Below are positions 1 to 7,720 of a stretch of 64,000 bases of DNA, in pieces. The notes below the pieces were generated by a model. The model saw only the letters and a program-made list of their open reading frames with translations. It was not told where the DNA came from and ran no database searches. Each line of letters opens with the position of its first letter. Positions within the stretch are counted from its first letter, which is position 1. The stretch spans positions 4,960,001-5,024,000 of the forward strand of contig NZ_CP109150.1 of NCBI RefSeq assembly GCF_035920365.1, in the 5' to 3' direction. The translations under genes and the position numbers were made by a program. Source of the stretch: Micromonospora sp. NBC_01740. GTDB taxonomy: Bacteria; Actinomycetota; Actinomycetes; Mycobacteriales; Micromonosporaceae.

Positions 1-625
1 GCACGTGCCGGGCGGCCAGCAACCCGCTGTGCACGGTGCTCGCCTCCAGGTCCCCGCCGAACGCCTGGCCGACGGTGACCGTGCCGACGAGGTGGTCGCC
101 CAGCGCGGCGAGGGTGCGGGAGAACCAGGCCGGCAGCGCCCCGCCGTCGGTCAGCAGGTAGGCGACCCGGGCGGCGGGGGCGTCGGCGTGGATGCCGGCC
201 AGGACGGCCGGCAGCGCGGAGTGCAGGTCGGCGGTGACGACGGGCAGGCCGGCCAGGTCGTCGGCGGCCTCCATGACCTCCCGGTGCGGGGACGCCTCCT
301 CGTCGACACCGAGCAGGATCGGCTGCAGCGGGGTGTAGCGGGCCTTGACGAGGTGACCGGCGTCGCGGCTGTCGAGGGCCTGCGGCGGGTCCGGGGGCAG
401 CCGGTCGGGCAGCGCCACGACCAGGGCGTATCCGCCGGTGCCGAGGCCCATCAGCAGCGCGCCGGCGTTGAGCAGCACCCGGTCGCCGGGCTCGGGCCGC
501 CCGACGAGCGCGGGGTAGGCCAGGGCGCGTACGGTGCCGCCGTCGGGCAGCTCGACGTCCAGTTCCACCGCCCCGGTCCACTGCCGCCGCAGCGCCGTCA
601 CCGTTCCTGACCGCCATCGCACCAT
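1..625 (-). CDS. DUF3866 family protein, C-terminus cut by window edge
   Basis: This minus-strand frame is open from the ATG at 625 to the left edge, giving 208 codons with no stop. The protein begins MVRWRSGTVTALRRQWTGAV and soon reaches stretches such as GDRVLLNAGALLMGLGTGGY and KARYTPLQPILLGVDEE. I recognise these as the actinobacterial DUF3866 family, whose function is unknown. It lies 63 bases downstream of the cation diffusion facilitator gene on the same strand, so the two may be co-transcribed. Third codon positions are rich in G and C throughout, as in a real coding frame. The C-terminus is missing only because the window ends. Confidence 0.75.
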   Translation of the reverse strand, partial: MVRWRSGTVTALRRQWTGAVELDVELPDGGTVRALAYPALVGRPEPGDRVLLNAGALLMGLGTGGYALVVALPDRLPPDPPQALDSRDAGHLVKARYTPLQPILLGVDEEASPHREVMEAADDLAGLPVVTADLHSALPAVLAGIHADAPAARVAYLLTDGGALPAWFSRTLAALGDHLVGTVTVGQAFGGDLEASTVHSGLLAARHV

Positions 626-688
626 GCCCGGCACGCTAGCGTCGCCACCCGCAGCGGGCGCGCCCGGGGCGGTGCGGCCGGTCGTCGG

Positions 689-1645
689 TCAGCCGCCGGG
701 GCCGTCGGGCTCCGGGGCGTCGCCGGTGCGGGTGGGGTCGAGGAAGACGTACCGGATCTGTGGGTAACGGGCGGTGAGCCGCCGCTCGGCCTGGTCGGCG
801 GCGTCCTCGATGGTGGCGCCGCTCGCGTCGTCGTCGAAGTCCACCTTCGCGGCGACCAGGACGTCGCTCGGGCCGAGCTGCATCGTCAGCAGCGTGTCGA
901 TGCGCCGCACGGCGGGCAGGCCGGCCAGTTCCTCGGTGATCTCGCCGCGCAGTCGTTCCGGTACGGAGCGGCCGACCAGCAGCGAGATGTTGCTGTGCGC
1001 CAGGACGGCGGCCACCACGAGCAGCAGCACGCCGATCAGGATGGAGGCGGCGCCGTCCCAGAACTCGTCGCCGGTGAGCTGGGACAGGGCCACCCCGGCG
1101 GCGGCCAGCACCAGCCCGATCAGAGCGGCGCTGTCCTCCAGGAACACCGCCTTCAGGGGGGTGTCGGAGGTCAGGTGCAGGAACCGGCGCGGCGAGGTGC
1201 GCCAGCGCCGGGACTCGGCGCGGACCTGGTGCACGGCGCGGGCCAGCGAGACCGACTCGATGGCGAACGACACCGCCAGCACTATGTAGGTGACCAGGTA
1301 CTCGCCGCTGTGCTTGTGCACCAGGATGGTGGTGACGCCGTGGGTGATCGCGAATCCGGCGCCGGCGACGAACGTGAACAGCGCCGCGAGGAACGCCCAG
1401 ACGTAGCTCTCCTTGCCGTACCCGAAAGGGTGCCGGGCGTCGGCGGGCCGCGCCCCGCGGCGCAACGCGAGGTACAGCAGCACCTCGGTGGTGGTGTCGG
1501 CGACGGAGTGCACGGCCTCGGAGAGCATCGCCGCCGACCCGGAGATCACCCCGGCGATGAGCTTGGCCACCGCGATGGCGAGGTTGGCGGCCCCCGCCAC
1601 CACGACGGTGGCGACGCTCTCGGTCCTGACCTCCGGCTGGGCCAC
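689..1645 (-). CDS. Cation diffusion facilitator family transporter
   Basis: This is a 318-residue inner-membrane divalent metal exporter of the cation diffusion facilitator (CDF) type. The early segment GSAAMLSEAVHSVADTTTE carries the family's metal-site pattern of histidine and aspartate spaced by three residues. RHPFGYGKESYVWAF is another CDF signature. About six hydrophobic segments are followed by a cytoplasmic tail ending near YPQIRYVFLDPT. The open frame continues far upstream, but only as an antisense shadow of pafB. I place the start at the GTG at 1645 because a TACAGT hexamer (1652-1657, read on the minus strand) sits six bases before it. The GTG at 1648 is the alternative. The metal is not predictable from sequence. 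The gene is divergent from pafB. Confidence 0.88.
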   Translation of the reverse strand: MAQPEVRTESVATVVVAGAANLAIAVAKLIAGVISGSAAMLSEAVHSVADTTTEVLLYLALRRGARPADARHPFGYGKESYVWAFLAALFTFVAGAGFAITHGVTTILVHKHSGEYLVTYIVLAVSFAIESVSLARAVHQVRAESRRWRTSPRRFLHLTSDTPLKAVFLEDSAALIGLVLAAAGVALSQLTGDEFWDGAASILIGVLLLVVAAVLAHSNISLLVGRSVPERLRGEITEELAGLPAVRRIDTLLTMQLGPSDVLVAAKVDFDDDASGATIEDAADQAERRLTARYPQIRYVFLDPTRTGDAPEPDGPGG

Positions 1646-1651
1646 CACGTC

Positions 1652-1657
1652 ACTGTA
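1652..1657 (-). promoter_or_regulatory. -10 hexamer for a leaderless CDF transcript
   Basis: TACAGT on the minus strand fits the TANNNT pattern. It is followed by six bases and then the GTG at 1645, as expected when transcription starts at or next to the start codon. Confidence 0.5.
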
Positions 1658-1758
1658 GGGTCGTCGGTGGCCGGCCGCCCGGCGACCGGTGAACCGGCCG
1701 GGCGCGACGCGGGGCACGTCCTGCCCGCGTGGGTGCACGGGCGCGGCGGGTGGGCTGC

Positions 1759-1764
1759 TAGCGT
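1759..1764 (+). promoter_or_regulatory. -10 hexamer for a leaderless pafB transcript
   Basis: TAGCGT is followed by exactly seven bases and then the GTG start of pafB at 1772. There is no purine-rich ribosome-binding site between them. Confidence 0.6.
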
Positions 1765-1771
1765 CTACCGC

Positions 1772-2770
1772 GTGTCGCGGACCCGCACCGAACGCCTGGT
1801 CAACCTGGTTATCTGCCTGCTGTCCACGCGGCGGTTCCTGACCGCCGCGCAGATCGCCGCGACCGTGCCCGGCTACGAGCACGATCCGGATGACGCGCGT
1901 GACCACGAGGCCTTCCAGCGCAAGTTCGAGCGGGACAAGGCCGAGCTGCGCGAGCTGGGCGTGCCGCTGGAGACCGGGACGGCGAGCGTCTTCGACGCGG
2001 AGCCCGGCTACCGGATCGCCCACCGGGAGTACGCGCTGCCCGACATCCCCCTCGAACCGGACGAGGCCGCCGCGGTCGGCATCGCCGCCCGGCTGTGGCA
2101 GCACGCGGGCCTGGCCGCCGCCGCCTCCTCCGGGCTGGCGAAGCTGCGCGCCGCCGGCGTCGACGTGGACCCGCAGGCCACGCTGGGCCTGGAGCCGATG
2201 GTCACGGTGGACCCGGCGTTCGCGCCGCTCACCGCCGCGGCCCGGGACCGGCGCGAGGTCAGCTTCGACTACCGGGTGCCTGACCGCGACGACTCGACCC
2301 GCCGCCGCCTCCAGCCGTGGGGCGTGGTCTGCTGGCGGGGCCGCTGGTACGTGGTCGGGCACGACCTCGACCGCGAGGCGACCCGCTGCTTCCGGCTGTC
2401 CCGGGTGGTCGGCACGGTCCGGGCGACCGGCGCTCCCGGAGGCTACGAGCCACCGGCCGGGGTCGACCTGATCAGCCACGTGGCCCGCTGGTCGGGGCCG
2501 GCGGAGCGCACCGGGCGGGCCACCGTGCTGGTCGCCGCCGGCCGCGCCGCCGGGCTGCGCCGCTGGGCCGTTGACGTCACCGCCTGCCCGGAGGGCGACC
2601 GGCTCGTCCTGCCCTACGCCGACGCGGACGTCCTCGCGGGCCAGCTCGTCGGCTACGGCCCGGACGTGCGGGTGCTCGATCCGCCGGAGGTGCGCGACGC
2701 GGTGATCCAACGGCTCAAGGAGATCGCCGCCCGGCACGACGACCTCGCGGTCGCCGGGGGTGTCCGGTGA
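1772..2770 (+). CDS. pafB: WYL-domain transcriptional activator PafB
   Basis: The 332-residue protein has an N-terminal winged helix-turn-helix (roughly residues 1-75, RTERLVNLVICLLSTRRFLT) and a WYL domain in its second half (GVVCWRGRWYVVGHDLDR). The WYL motif itself appears as WYV. PafB and PafC form a heterodimer that, in mycobacteria, activates a RecA-independent DNA-damage response. The gene overlaps pafC by four bases (GTGA), and the pafB-pafC-tatA-tatC order matches Mycobacterium tuberculosis. The GTG start is set by a -10 hexamer seven bases upstream. In M. tuberculosis pafA precedes pafB, but here the neighbour is a divergent metal transporter, so pafBC is separated from the Pup ligase gene. 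Confidence 0.92.
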   Translation: MSRTRTERLVNLVICLLSTRRFLTAAQIAATVPGYEHDPDDARDHEAFQRKFERDKAELRELGVPLETGTASVFDAEPGYRIAHREYALPDIPLEPDEAAAVGIAARLWQHAGLAAAASSGLAKLRAAGVDVDPQATLGLEPMVTVDPAFAPLTAAARDRREVSFDYRVPDRDDSTRRRLQPWGVVCWRGRWYVVGHDLDREATRCFRLSRVVGTVRATGAPGGYEPPAGVDLISHVARWSGPAERTGRATVLVAAGRAAGLRRWAVDVTACPEGDRLVLPYADADVLAGQLVGYGPDVRVLDPPEVRDAVIQRLKEIAARHDDLAVAGGVR

Positions 2771-3831
2771 CTCGGCCGGCCGCCCGGGGCGGCTCCCGCG
2801 CGTCGGCCGATCGGCTGGCCCGGCTGCTGAACCTGGTGCCCTACCTGCTGGCCCGGCCCGGCATCGAACTCGCCGAGGCGGCCGGGGACCTGGGCGTCAC
2901 CGAGCGGCAGCTGCGCGAGGACCTGGAGCTGCTGTGGGTGTGCGGGTTGCCCGGTTACGGCCCCGGTGACCTGATCGACATGGCCTTCGACGGCGACCGG
3001 GTGACGATCACCTACGATGCCGGCATCGACCGGCCCCTGCGGCTCACCCCGGACGAGGCCCTCGCGTTGGTGGTGGCGCTGCGGATGCTCGCCGAGACGC
3101 CCGGGGTGACCAACCGGGAGGCCGTCGAGCGGGCCCTCGCGAAGATCGAGAATGCTGCCGGTGACCTGGTGGCGGCACCGGTCGAGGTCCGGCTGCCCGC
3201 CGACACCCGGCGGGTGGCGGAGCTGCGGACGGCCGTCGAGAGCGGCCGGGCGCTGCGCATCACCTACTACACGGCCGCGCGGGACGAGACCACCGACCGC
3301 GTCGTCGACCCGCTGCGGATGCTGATGGTCGGCGGGCGGGCCTACGTGGAGGCGTGGTGCCGCCGGGCGGAGGCGGTGCGGCTGTTCCGGGCCGACCGCA
3401 TCGACGCCGTCGCCGAGTTGGAGGAGCGGGCGGTGGTGCCGCCGCAGGCCCGCCCGCACGACCTCACGGAGGGCGTGTTCCGCCCGTCGCCGGATCTGCC
3501 GCTGATCACCCTGCGGATCGGTCGGGGCGAGCGGTGGCTGACCGAGTACTACCCGTGCGAGCGGGTCGAGGCCGGCGGCGGCGACCAGTGGCTGGTGTCG
3601 CTGCGGGTCACCGACCTGGGCTGGGCCCGCCGGTTCGTGCTGGGCCTGGGCCCGGACGTGGCGGTGGTCGCCCCGGTCGAGCTGGCCGAGCAGGTACGGG
3701 CCGCGGCGGTCGCCGCCCTCGACGCGTACGCGTTGCCGGTGCCGGCCGAGCCACCCGTGCCCGTCGGCGGGCCGGACCCGGCGCGGGCGGTCTCCCCGGC
3801 CGACCCGGCGGTCACCGCGGGCACGCAGTAG
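2767..3831 (+). CDS. pafC: WYL-domain transcriptional activator PafC
   Basis: The 354-residue partner of PafB has an N-terminal helix-turn-helix segment (NLVPYLLARPGIELAEAAGDLGVTERQLREDLE) and a degenerate WYL core (RITYYTAARDETTDRVVDPLRMLMVGGRAYVEAWCRRAEAVRLFRADRI). A WYL C-terminal extension follows. Its GTG start overlaps the pafB stop as GTGA, which implies translational coupling and equal amounts of the two subunits. The last ~30 residues are proline- and alanine-rich and look disordered. The stop codon TAG is also the start of the TAGGCT -10 hexamer of the next gene, so the following promoter lies within the end of pafC. Confidence 0.92.
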   Translation: MTRPAARGGSRASADRLARLLNLVPYLLARPGIELAEAAGDLGVTERQLREDLELLWVCGLPGYGPGDLIDMAFDGDRVTITYDAGIDRPLRLTPDEALALVVALRMLAETPGVTNREAVERALAKIENAAGDLVAAPVEVRLPADTRRVAELRTAVESGRALRITYYTAARDETTDRVVDPLRMLMVGGRAYVEAWCRRAEAVRLFRADRIDAVAELEERAVVPPQARPHDLTEGVFRPSPDLPLITLRIGRGERWLTEYYPCERVEAGGGDQWLVSLRVTDLGWARRFVLGLGPDVAVVAPVELAEQVRAAAVAALDAYALPVPAEPPVPVGGPDPARAVSPADPAVTAGTQ

Positions 3832-3834
3832 GCT
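3829..3834 (+). promoter_or_regulatory. -10 hexamer for the small gene at 3842, overlapping the pafC stop
   Basis: TAGGCT begins on the pafC stop codon and is followed by seven bases and the GTG at 3842. Confidence 0.5.
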
Positions 3835-3841
3835 GACCGCC

Positions 3842-4090
3842 GTGGTGAAGTGGATCGTGCTCGCGGTGGTGCTGTTCGCGCTCGTCGTGTTCGCCCTGGC
3901 CCTGCGGCCGGTGCTGGCGCGGCTGCCCCGGCTGCGTCGCGCGGCCGTTGCCCTGCAACGCCGGGCGACCGAGGCGGAGTCGCTGCGGGAGACCGCCGAG
4001 ACCCTCCAGGCACGGGCAGAGGCTCTCCAGGAGCAGCTCGACACCACCCAGCGGCGGCTGGCCGTGATCAAGGCGAAACGCGGCGGCTGA
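3842..4090 (+). CDS. Small single-pass membrane protein with coiled coil
   Basis: The 82-residue protein has one hydrophobic helix at residues 4-24 (WIVLAVVLFALVVFALALRP). A charged segment from about residue 40 to the end (RATEAESLRETAETLQARAEALQEQLDTTQRRLAVIK) shows heptad-like spacing typical of a coiled coil. I do not assign a function. It lies between pafC and tatA on the same strand, and small membrane proteins of this size and pattern are familiar at this place in actinomycetes. Its GTG start is fixed by a -10 hexamer seven bases upstream. One guess is a tether or scaffold at the membrane, but nothing in the sequence proves it. Confidence 0.8.
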   Translation: MVKWIVLAVVLFALVVFALALRPVLARLPRLRRAAVALQRRATEAESLRETAETLQARAEALQEQLDTTQRRLAVIKAKRGG

Positions 4091-4244
4091 TCGATCGGTG
4101 CCCGGTTCCTGCGCGTACCGCTCCGGTTCACGCAGGAACGATCCTGCGGCAGATGGTTGACGGGACGTCCCGCGTTGGTCAAGACTTCACCGGCCGGGAC
4201 GAACCACCACCACCCGGCGGGGTGGCAGCGGCCGTCGACGGACG

Positions 4245-4250
4245 TACGAT
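4245..4250 (+). promoter_or_regulatory. -10 hexamer for tatA-tatC
   Basis: TACGAT lies 48 bases before the tatA start. Unlike the leaderless genes nearby, tatA has a short leader with a GGAG ribosome-binding site seven bases before its ATG. Confidence 0.45.
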
Positions 4251-4298
4251 GGGCTGCGGTACACCCCTCACGACGACACAGAGCGACTGGAGCTTCCC

Positions 4299-4625
4299 AT
4301 GGGTGCCCTCAAGCCGTGGCACATCGCCGTACTCGTGGTCGTGCTGATCCTGCTCTTCGGCGCGAAGCGGCTCCCTGACGCGGCCCGTTCGCTGGGCCGT
4401 TCGCTGCGGATCATCAAGGCCGAGACCAAGAGCCTGCACGACGACGACCGGGACCTCGCCGAGAAGGCCGACGCGCAGTCCGGCTACCAGCCGCTCCCGC
4501 CGCAGACCGTCCAGGGTCAGCCGTACGCGCCGCCGCCCGCCGGGCAGCAGCCGCACGTCGCCCCGCAGCAGCAGCCGTACGCACCCCCGGTCAACGACCC
4601 GGTGCAGCGCGTCCGCGACAACTGA
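4299..4625 (+). CDS. tatA: Twin-arginine translocase subunit TatA
   Basis: The 108-residue protein has the TatA plan: a very short N-terminus, one transmembrane helix (WHIAVLVVVLILLFG, residues 7-21), the FGAKRLPDAARSLGRSLR hinge and amphipathic helix, then an acidic stretch and a long glutamine/proline-rich tail. TatA oligomerises to form the pore through which folded proteins with twin-arginine signals cross the membrane. No separate tatB is seen, as is common where TatA is bifunctional, although actinomycetes often carry tatB elsewhere. The ATG has a GGAG site. tatC follows after 18 bases. Confidence 0.95.
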   Translation: MGALKPWHIAVLVVVLILLFGAKRLPDAARSLGRSLRIIKAETKSLHDDDRDLAEKADAQSGYQPLPPQTVQGQPYAPPPAGQQPHVAPQQQPYAPPVNDPVQRVRDN

Positions 4626-4643
4626 CCGAAGGGCCCGAGACCC

Positions 4644-5597
4644 GTGGCCTTCGCCCTCAAGAAGCGCGGTCCGAGCAACTTCGAGCGGGCCGCCGACGGC
4701 TCGATGACGCTCATCGAGCACATCCGCGAGCTGCGCAACCGGCTGTTCAAGGCGTCCCTGGCGATCCTGGTCGGCTTCGGATTCGGCATCTGGCTCGCCG
4801 GTCCGGTCCGGATTCTGCTCTCGAAGCCGTACTGCGACCTGCCGGCGTCGATCGATGTCGCTAGCGGCAAGTGCAAGTTCGTGCAGCTCGGTGTCGCGGA
4901 CGTCTTCCTGCTCAACCTGAAGATCGGGCTCTGGGTGGGGTTGATCATCGCGGCCCCGATCTGGCTCTACCAGCTCTGGGCGTTCATCGCGCCCGGCCTG
5001 CACCGGAAAGAGCGGCGCTACGCCTACGTCTTCGCCGCGCTAGCCGCGCCGCTGTTCGCGGCGGGTGCCCTGCTGGCGTTCTTCGTCACGACCAAGGGCC
5101 TGGAGTTCCTGCTCAACATCTCCGGCGACGACATCGCCACGAACCTCGAGGTCACCCGCTACATCTCGTTCGTCACCAACCTGATCCTGCTGTTCGGAGT
5201 GGCGTTCGAGTTCCCGCTGCTGGTGTTGATGCTGAACTTCGTCGGCATCGCCAGCGCGAAGCGGCTGCTCAGTTGGTGGCGGATCGCGGTCTTTGTGTTC
5301 TTCGCGTTCTCCGCCGTGGTCACGCCGACCCCCGACCCGTTCGGGATGACCGCGTTGGCGCTCTGTCTCTGCGCGCTCTACTTCGCGGCGGTCGGCGTGG
5401 CGTTCCTCAACGACAAGCGCAGGGGACGTGGCAAGGAGGTCTACGCGGGCGTCGGCGACGACGAGGTGTCGCCGCTGGAGTTCGACCCCGAGCCGGTGGA
5501 GGCCGGGCAGCGGGTGGACGCCAGCGCGCCGATCACGGCCCCCGAGCCGGTCGCCGCGCCGGCGCCGATCGAGCGCCGCTACGACGACATGACCTGA
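4644..5597 (+). CDS. tatC: Sec-independent protein translocase TatC
   Basis: The 317-residue polytopic membrane protein is the signal-binding core of the twin-arginine export system. Visible family marks are the N-terminal cytoplasmic segment MTLIEHIRELRNRLFKA, the periplasmic loop, and APGLHRKERRYAY, which carries the conserved proline and glutamate region. Six hydrophobic segments are present. The start is a GTG about 12 bases after a GAAGGG site. The last ~60 residues form an acidic, proline-rich cytoplasmic tail (EPVEAGQRVDASAPI), longer than in E. coli TatC but usual in actinomycetes. A hairpin at 5628-5655 closes the operon. Confidence 0.96.
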   Translation: MAFALKKRGPSNFERAADGSMTLIEHIRELRNRLFKASLAILVGFGFGIWLAGPVRILLSKPYCDLPASIDVASGKCKFVQLGVADVFLLNLKIGLWVGLIIAAPIWLYQLWAFIAPGLHRKERRYAYVFAALAAPLFAAGALLAFFVTTKGLEFLLNISGDDIATNLEVTRYISFVTNLILLFGVAFEFPLLVLMLNFVGIASAKRLLSWWRIAVFVFFAFSAVVTPTPDPFGMTALALCLCALYFAAVGVAFLNDKRRGRGKEVYAGVGDDEVSPLEFDPEPVEAGQRVDASAPITAPEPVAAPAPIERRYDDMT

Positions 5598-5627
5598 CCG
5601 GCCGGTCGTCCCCGACGACGAACGGAC

Positions 5628-5655
5628 ACAAGCCCTCCTTTACCGGGGGGCTTGT
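5628..5655 (+). terminator. Hairpin terminator after tatC
   Basis: ACAAGCCC and GGGCTTGT form an 8-base-pair stem around a 12-base loop, starting 30 bases after the tatC stop. Confidence 0.6.
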
Positions 5656-6275
5656 TCCGTTGCCGCCCCGGTGCGTACGGCACCACGGGCGGGCTCTCTA
5701 ACGCACGGCGCGTCAGCCGTCAGCACCCAGTCGGCAATCCGTCACGAGGCATCCACGAGCTGCAATCGGGTAAGCAGATCTTTACGATGTGTCGACGTGT
5801 CCGACGAGGGAGGTCGCTGTCCAGTGCGTCGCCCGACGTTTGGTCGTCCACCCGTCCCCGGGCCGGAGGCCGCCTCCCCGCTGCGGCGGCCGAGGGTGCC
5901 CGTCGCCCGGCTCGTCGTGCGGCGGGGAGCCGCCGTCCCGGCCGCCACGCACGGCCGCGCCCCGGCGCCGCCCGGGCACCACGCCGTCCCGGCCCTTCCG
6001 GCGGGAGCCGACGGCGGGCCGCCTCCCGCGCCGTCCGCCCCGGGTGACCGGTCTCCCGGGGTGAGTGCCCGTCCCGGCTGAGTCCCGGCGGGCCCGCCCG
6101 CGCGCTCGTCCGGTCCCTCCGGCCGTTCCGCGCCGCGTCGGGCCACCCGGATGCCCCTGACCGTCGGTCGTCGTTGTCGCGCTTGATGATCCAGTCGTTC
6201 CGTCCGGCCGGCCTGCGTAGTCCCGTCAACGGGACCGCCCGCCGCCCCCGCACCCCCCAAGATCGGAGCTACCCG
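5656..6275. other. 620-base spacer between tatC and the first lanthipeptide-locus regulator
   Basis: No convincing gene is visible. Several frames are open on both strands, but they are arginine/proline-rich and resemble no family I know. One clear signal is a TTTACGAT promoter-like stretch at 5781-5788, which is AT-rich against a very GC-rich background. Eight bases after it, at 5797, a GTG opens a 94-codon frame ending at 6081 (MSDEGGRCPVRRPTFGRPP). Its composition is low in hydrophobic residues and I would not call it a gene without expression data. The hexamer could equally drive a small RNA or a long leader for the regulator at 6276. Confidence 0.35.
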
Positions 6276-6881
6276 TTGATCCGCGTCGTCGTTGTCGAGG
6301 AGATGGGCCTGCTACGCACCGCGCTGTGCGCGGCACTGTCGAGCGAGGAGGAAATCGAGGTCGTCGCCGAGGTGACCGGGGTGGCGGAGCTGCCCGCCCT
6401 GGTGCGCCGGCTCCGGCCGGACGTGGTGCTGGTGGACCTGGCGCCGGACGCCCCGCATCCGGTCGAGGTCGTCGCCGAGATCACCGGGGCGATGCCCGAC
6501 ACCGCCGTGCTGGCCATGGGCCGCCGGTGGAGCCAGCGGATCGTCGGGGACCTGCTGGCCGCCGGCGTACGGGGCCTGGTGGGCAAGGACGCGTCCCTGG
6601 AGGCGCTCGTCGACGCCGTCCGGGAGCTCGCCGCCGGGGGGAAGGTCATCGACGCCGCCGCCGCCGTGACGGCGCTGCGCCCCGCGTCGAGCCCGCTGAC
6701 GCGCCGGGAGGTGGAGGTGCTGCGGGTGGCCGCGGAGGGCCTGCCGCTGAAGGAGATCGCCCGCCGGCTCTACCTGGCGCACGGGACCGTACGCAACCAC
6801 CTGTCGGCGATCATGCGCAAGACCGGTGCCCGCAACCGGATGGAGGCGGTGTGGCGCGCCCGCCGCGACGGCTGGATGTAG
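6276..6881 (+). CDS. NarL/LuxR-type response regulator of the lanthipeptide locus
   Basis: The 201-residue protein has a receiver domain (1-~120) and a LuxR helix-turn-helix (~135-200, SPLTRREVEVLRVAAEGLPLKEIARRLYLAHGTVRNHL). The phosphate-acceptor aspartate is kept in VLVDLAP and the switch lysine in VGKDAS. The acidic pair near the N-terminus reads EE instead of DD. No sensor kinase lies nearby, so it is an orphan, like RamR/AmfR beside SapB-type loci. I chose the TTG start at 6276 because GGAG (6265-6268) stands seven bases before it and the receiver begins there. A longer frame to 6174 lacks receiver-like residues. Likely role, by inference: activator of the minus-strand lanthipeptide operon. 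Confidence 0.85.
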   Translation: MIRVVVVEEMGLLRTALCAALSSEEEIEVVAEVTGVAELPALVRRLRPDVVLVDLAPDAPHPVEVVAEITGAMPDTAVLAMGRRWSQRIVGDLLAAGVRGLVGKDASLEALVDAVRELAAGGKVIDAAAAVTALRPASSPLTRREVEVLRVAAEGLPLKEIARRLYLAHGTVRNHLSAIMRKTGARNRMEAVWRARRDGWM

Positions 6882-6941
6882 CGGGCCGGCCCCCGCCCGC
6901 CCGGGCCGGGCCGTGCCAGCGCCGTCCCGCCCCTCGTCCGG

Positions 6942-7034
6942 CCTGGACGGTGGCGGGTCGCCCGCCGAATACGGCCTGGACGGTGGCGGGTCGCCCGCCG
7001 AATACGGCCTGGACGGTGGCGGGTCGCCCGCCGA
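6942..7034 (+). repeat. 33-base tandem repeat, 2.8 copies, between the two regulators
   Basis: Copies at 6942-6974, 6975-7007 and 7008-7034 are identical over their shared length. Each contains GCGGGTCGCCCGC, an inverted repeat with 5-base arms and a 3-base centre, plus GCCTGGACGG at the junction. It lies wholly within the 225-base gap between the two regulator genes, just before the second one. Confidence 0.95.
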
Positions 7035-7106
7035 GCGGAATCTGGCGGGACGTGTTTGAATTCTGACGGTCCGTGATCTGTCTGACGACGCTCCGGAGGG
7101 TCAACG

Positions 7107-7685
7107 GTGATCCGTACCCTGCTCGCTCTCGACGGCGCCCTGGTCCGTGGCGCCCTGTCGCTCGTGCTCGCCGCCGAGGCGGACATCAGCGTGGTGGCGG
7201 AACTGGACCGGGGCGACGCCCTGCCACCGGCGGTCCGGACGCAGCGTCCCGACGTGGCGGTCGTGGACCTCGACCTCATCGGCGACACGGGCGTGGCGGG
7301 GCACTGCCCGTTGCTGGTGCTCGCCGACCGTCGCCGGGCGCGCAGCCTGCACCGGGTCTTCGTGCCGGGGCGCACGGTCGGGATCCTCGGCGCCGACGTC
7401 TCCCCGCACCGGGTGCTGGACGGCATTCGGCGGCTGGCCCGCCGCGAGTCGGTGGTCGACGCCGACCTGGTGATGGCGGCACTGAGCCGGGACAGCCCGC
7501 TCACCTCGCGGGAGACGGAGATCCTCGACCTGACCGCGGCCGGGGCGCCGGTCGTGGAGGTCGCCCGGGCGCTCGGGCTCGCCCCGGGAACCGTGCGCAA
7601 CCACCTCGGCCGGATCGCCCGCAAGGCGGGCGCGCGCACGAGGGTGGAGGCGGTGCGGGTCGCCCGCGAGGCCGGCTGGATCTGA
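7107..7685 (+). CDS. Atypical LuxR-type response regulator of the lanthipeptide locus
   Basis: The 192-residue paralogue of the previous gene starts at a GTG with GGAGGG six bases upstream. The C-terminal LuxR helix-turn-helix is intact (SPLTSRETEILDLTAAGAPVVEVARALGLAPGTVRNHLGRIARKAGA). The receiver is degenerate: the N-terminal acidic pair is reduced to one aspartate (ALDGALV), the switch lysine is alanine (ILGADV), and the domain is shorter. An aspartate remains in VVDLDLIG. It may therefore act without phosphorylation, as described for atypical NarL-family regulators. It could heterodimerise with the first regulator or read a metabolite. It converges with the ABC transporter gene ending at 7710. 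Confidence 0.82.
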   Translation: MIRTLLALDGALVRGALSLVLAAEADISVVAELDRGDALPPAVRTQRPDVAVVDLDLIGDTGVAGHCPLLVLADRRRARSLHRVFVPGRTVGILGADVSPHRVLDGIRRLARRESVVDADLVMAALSRDSPLTSRETEILDLTAAGAPVVEVARALGLAPGTVRNHLGRIARKAGARTRVEAVRVAREAGWI

Positions 7686-7693
7686 CGACGGGC

Positions 7694-7720
7694 GCCGGCC
7701 CCGGGACCGTCAGGGCCGGC
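7694..7720. terminator. Hairpin between convergent regulator and ABC transporter genes
   Basis: GCCGGCCC and GGGCCGGC pair across an 11-base loop. The right arm overlaps the stop of the minus-strand transporter gene at 7710. It could end transcription from both sides. Confidence 0.4.

Noticed and set aside
1646..2737. Minus-strand open frame extending the CDF protein by about 360 residues
   Set aside because: It is antisense to pafB, has proline/arginine/glycine-rich content, and shows no CDF similarity before VAQPEVRTESV.
6942..7034. CRISPR-like repeat
   Set aside because: The units are directly adjacent with no spacers, and no cas genes are present.
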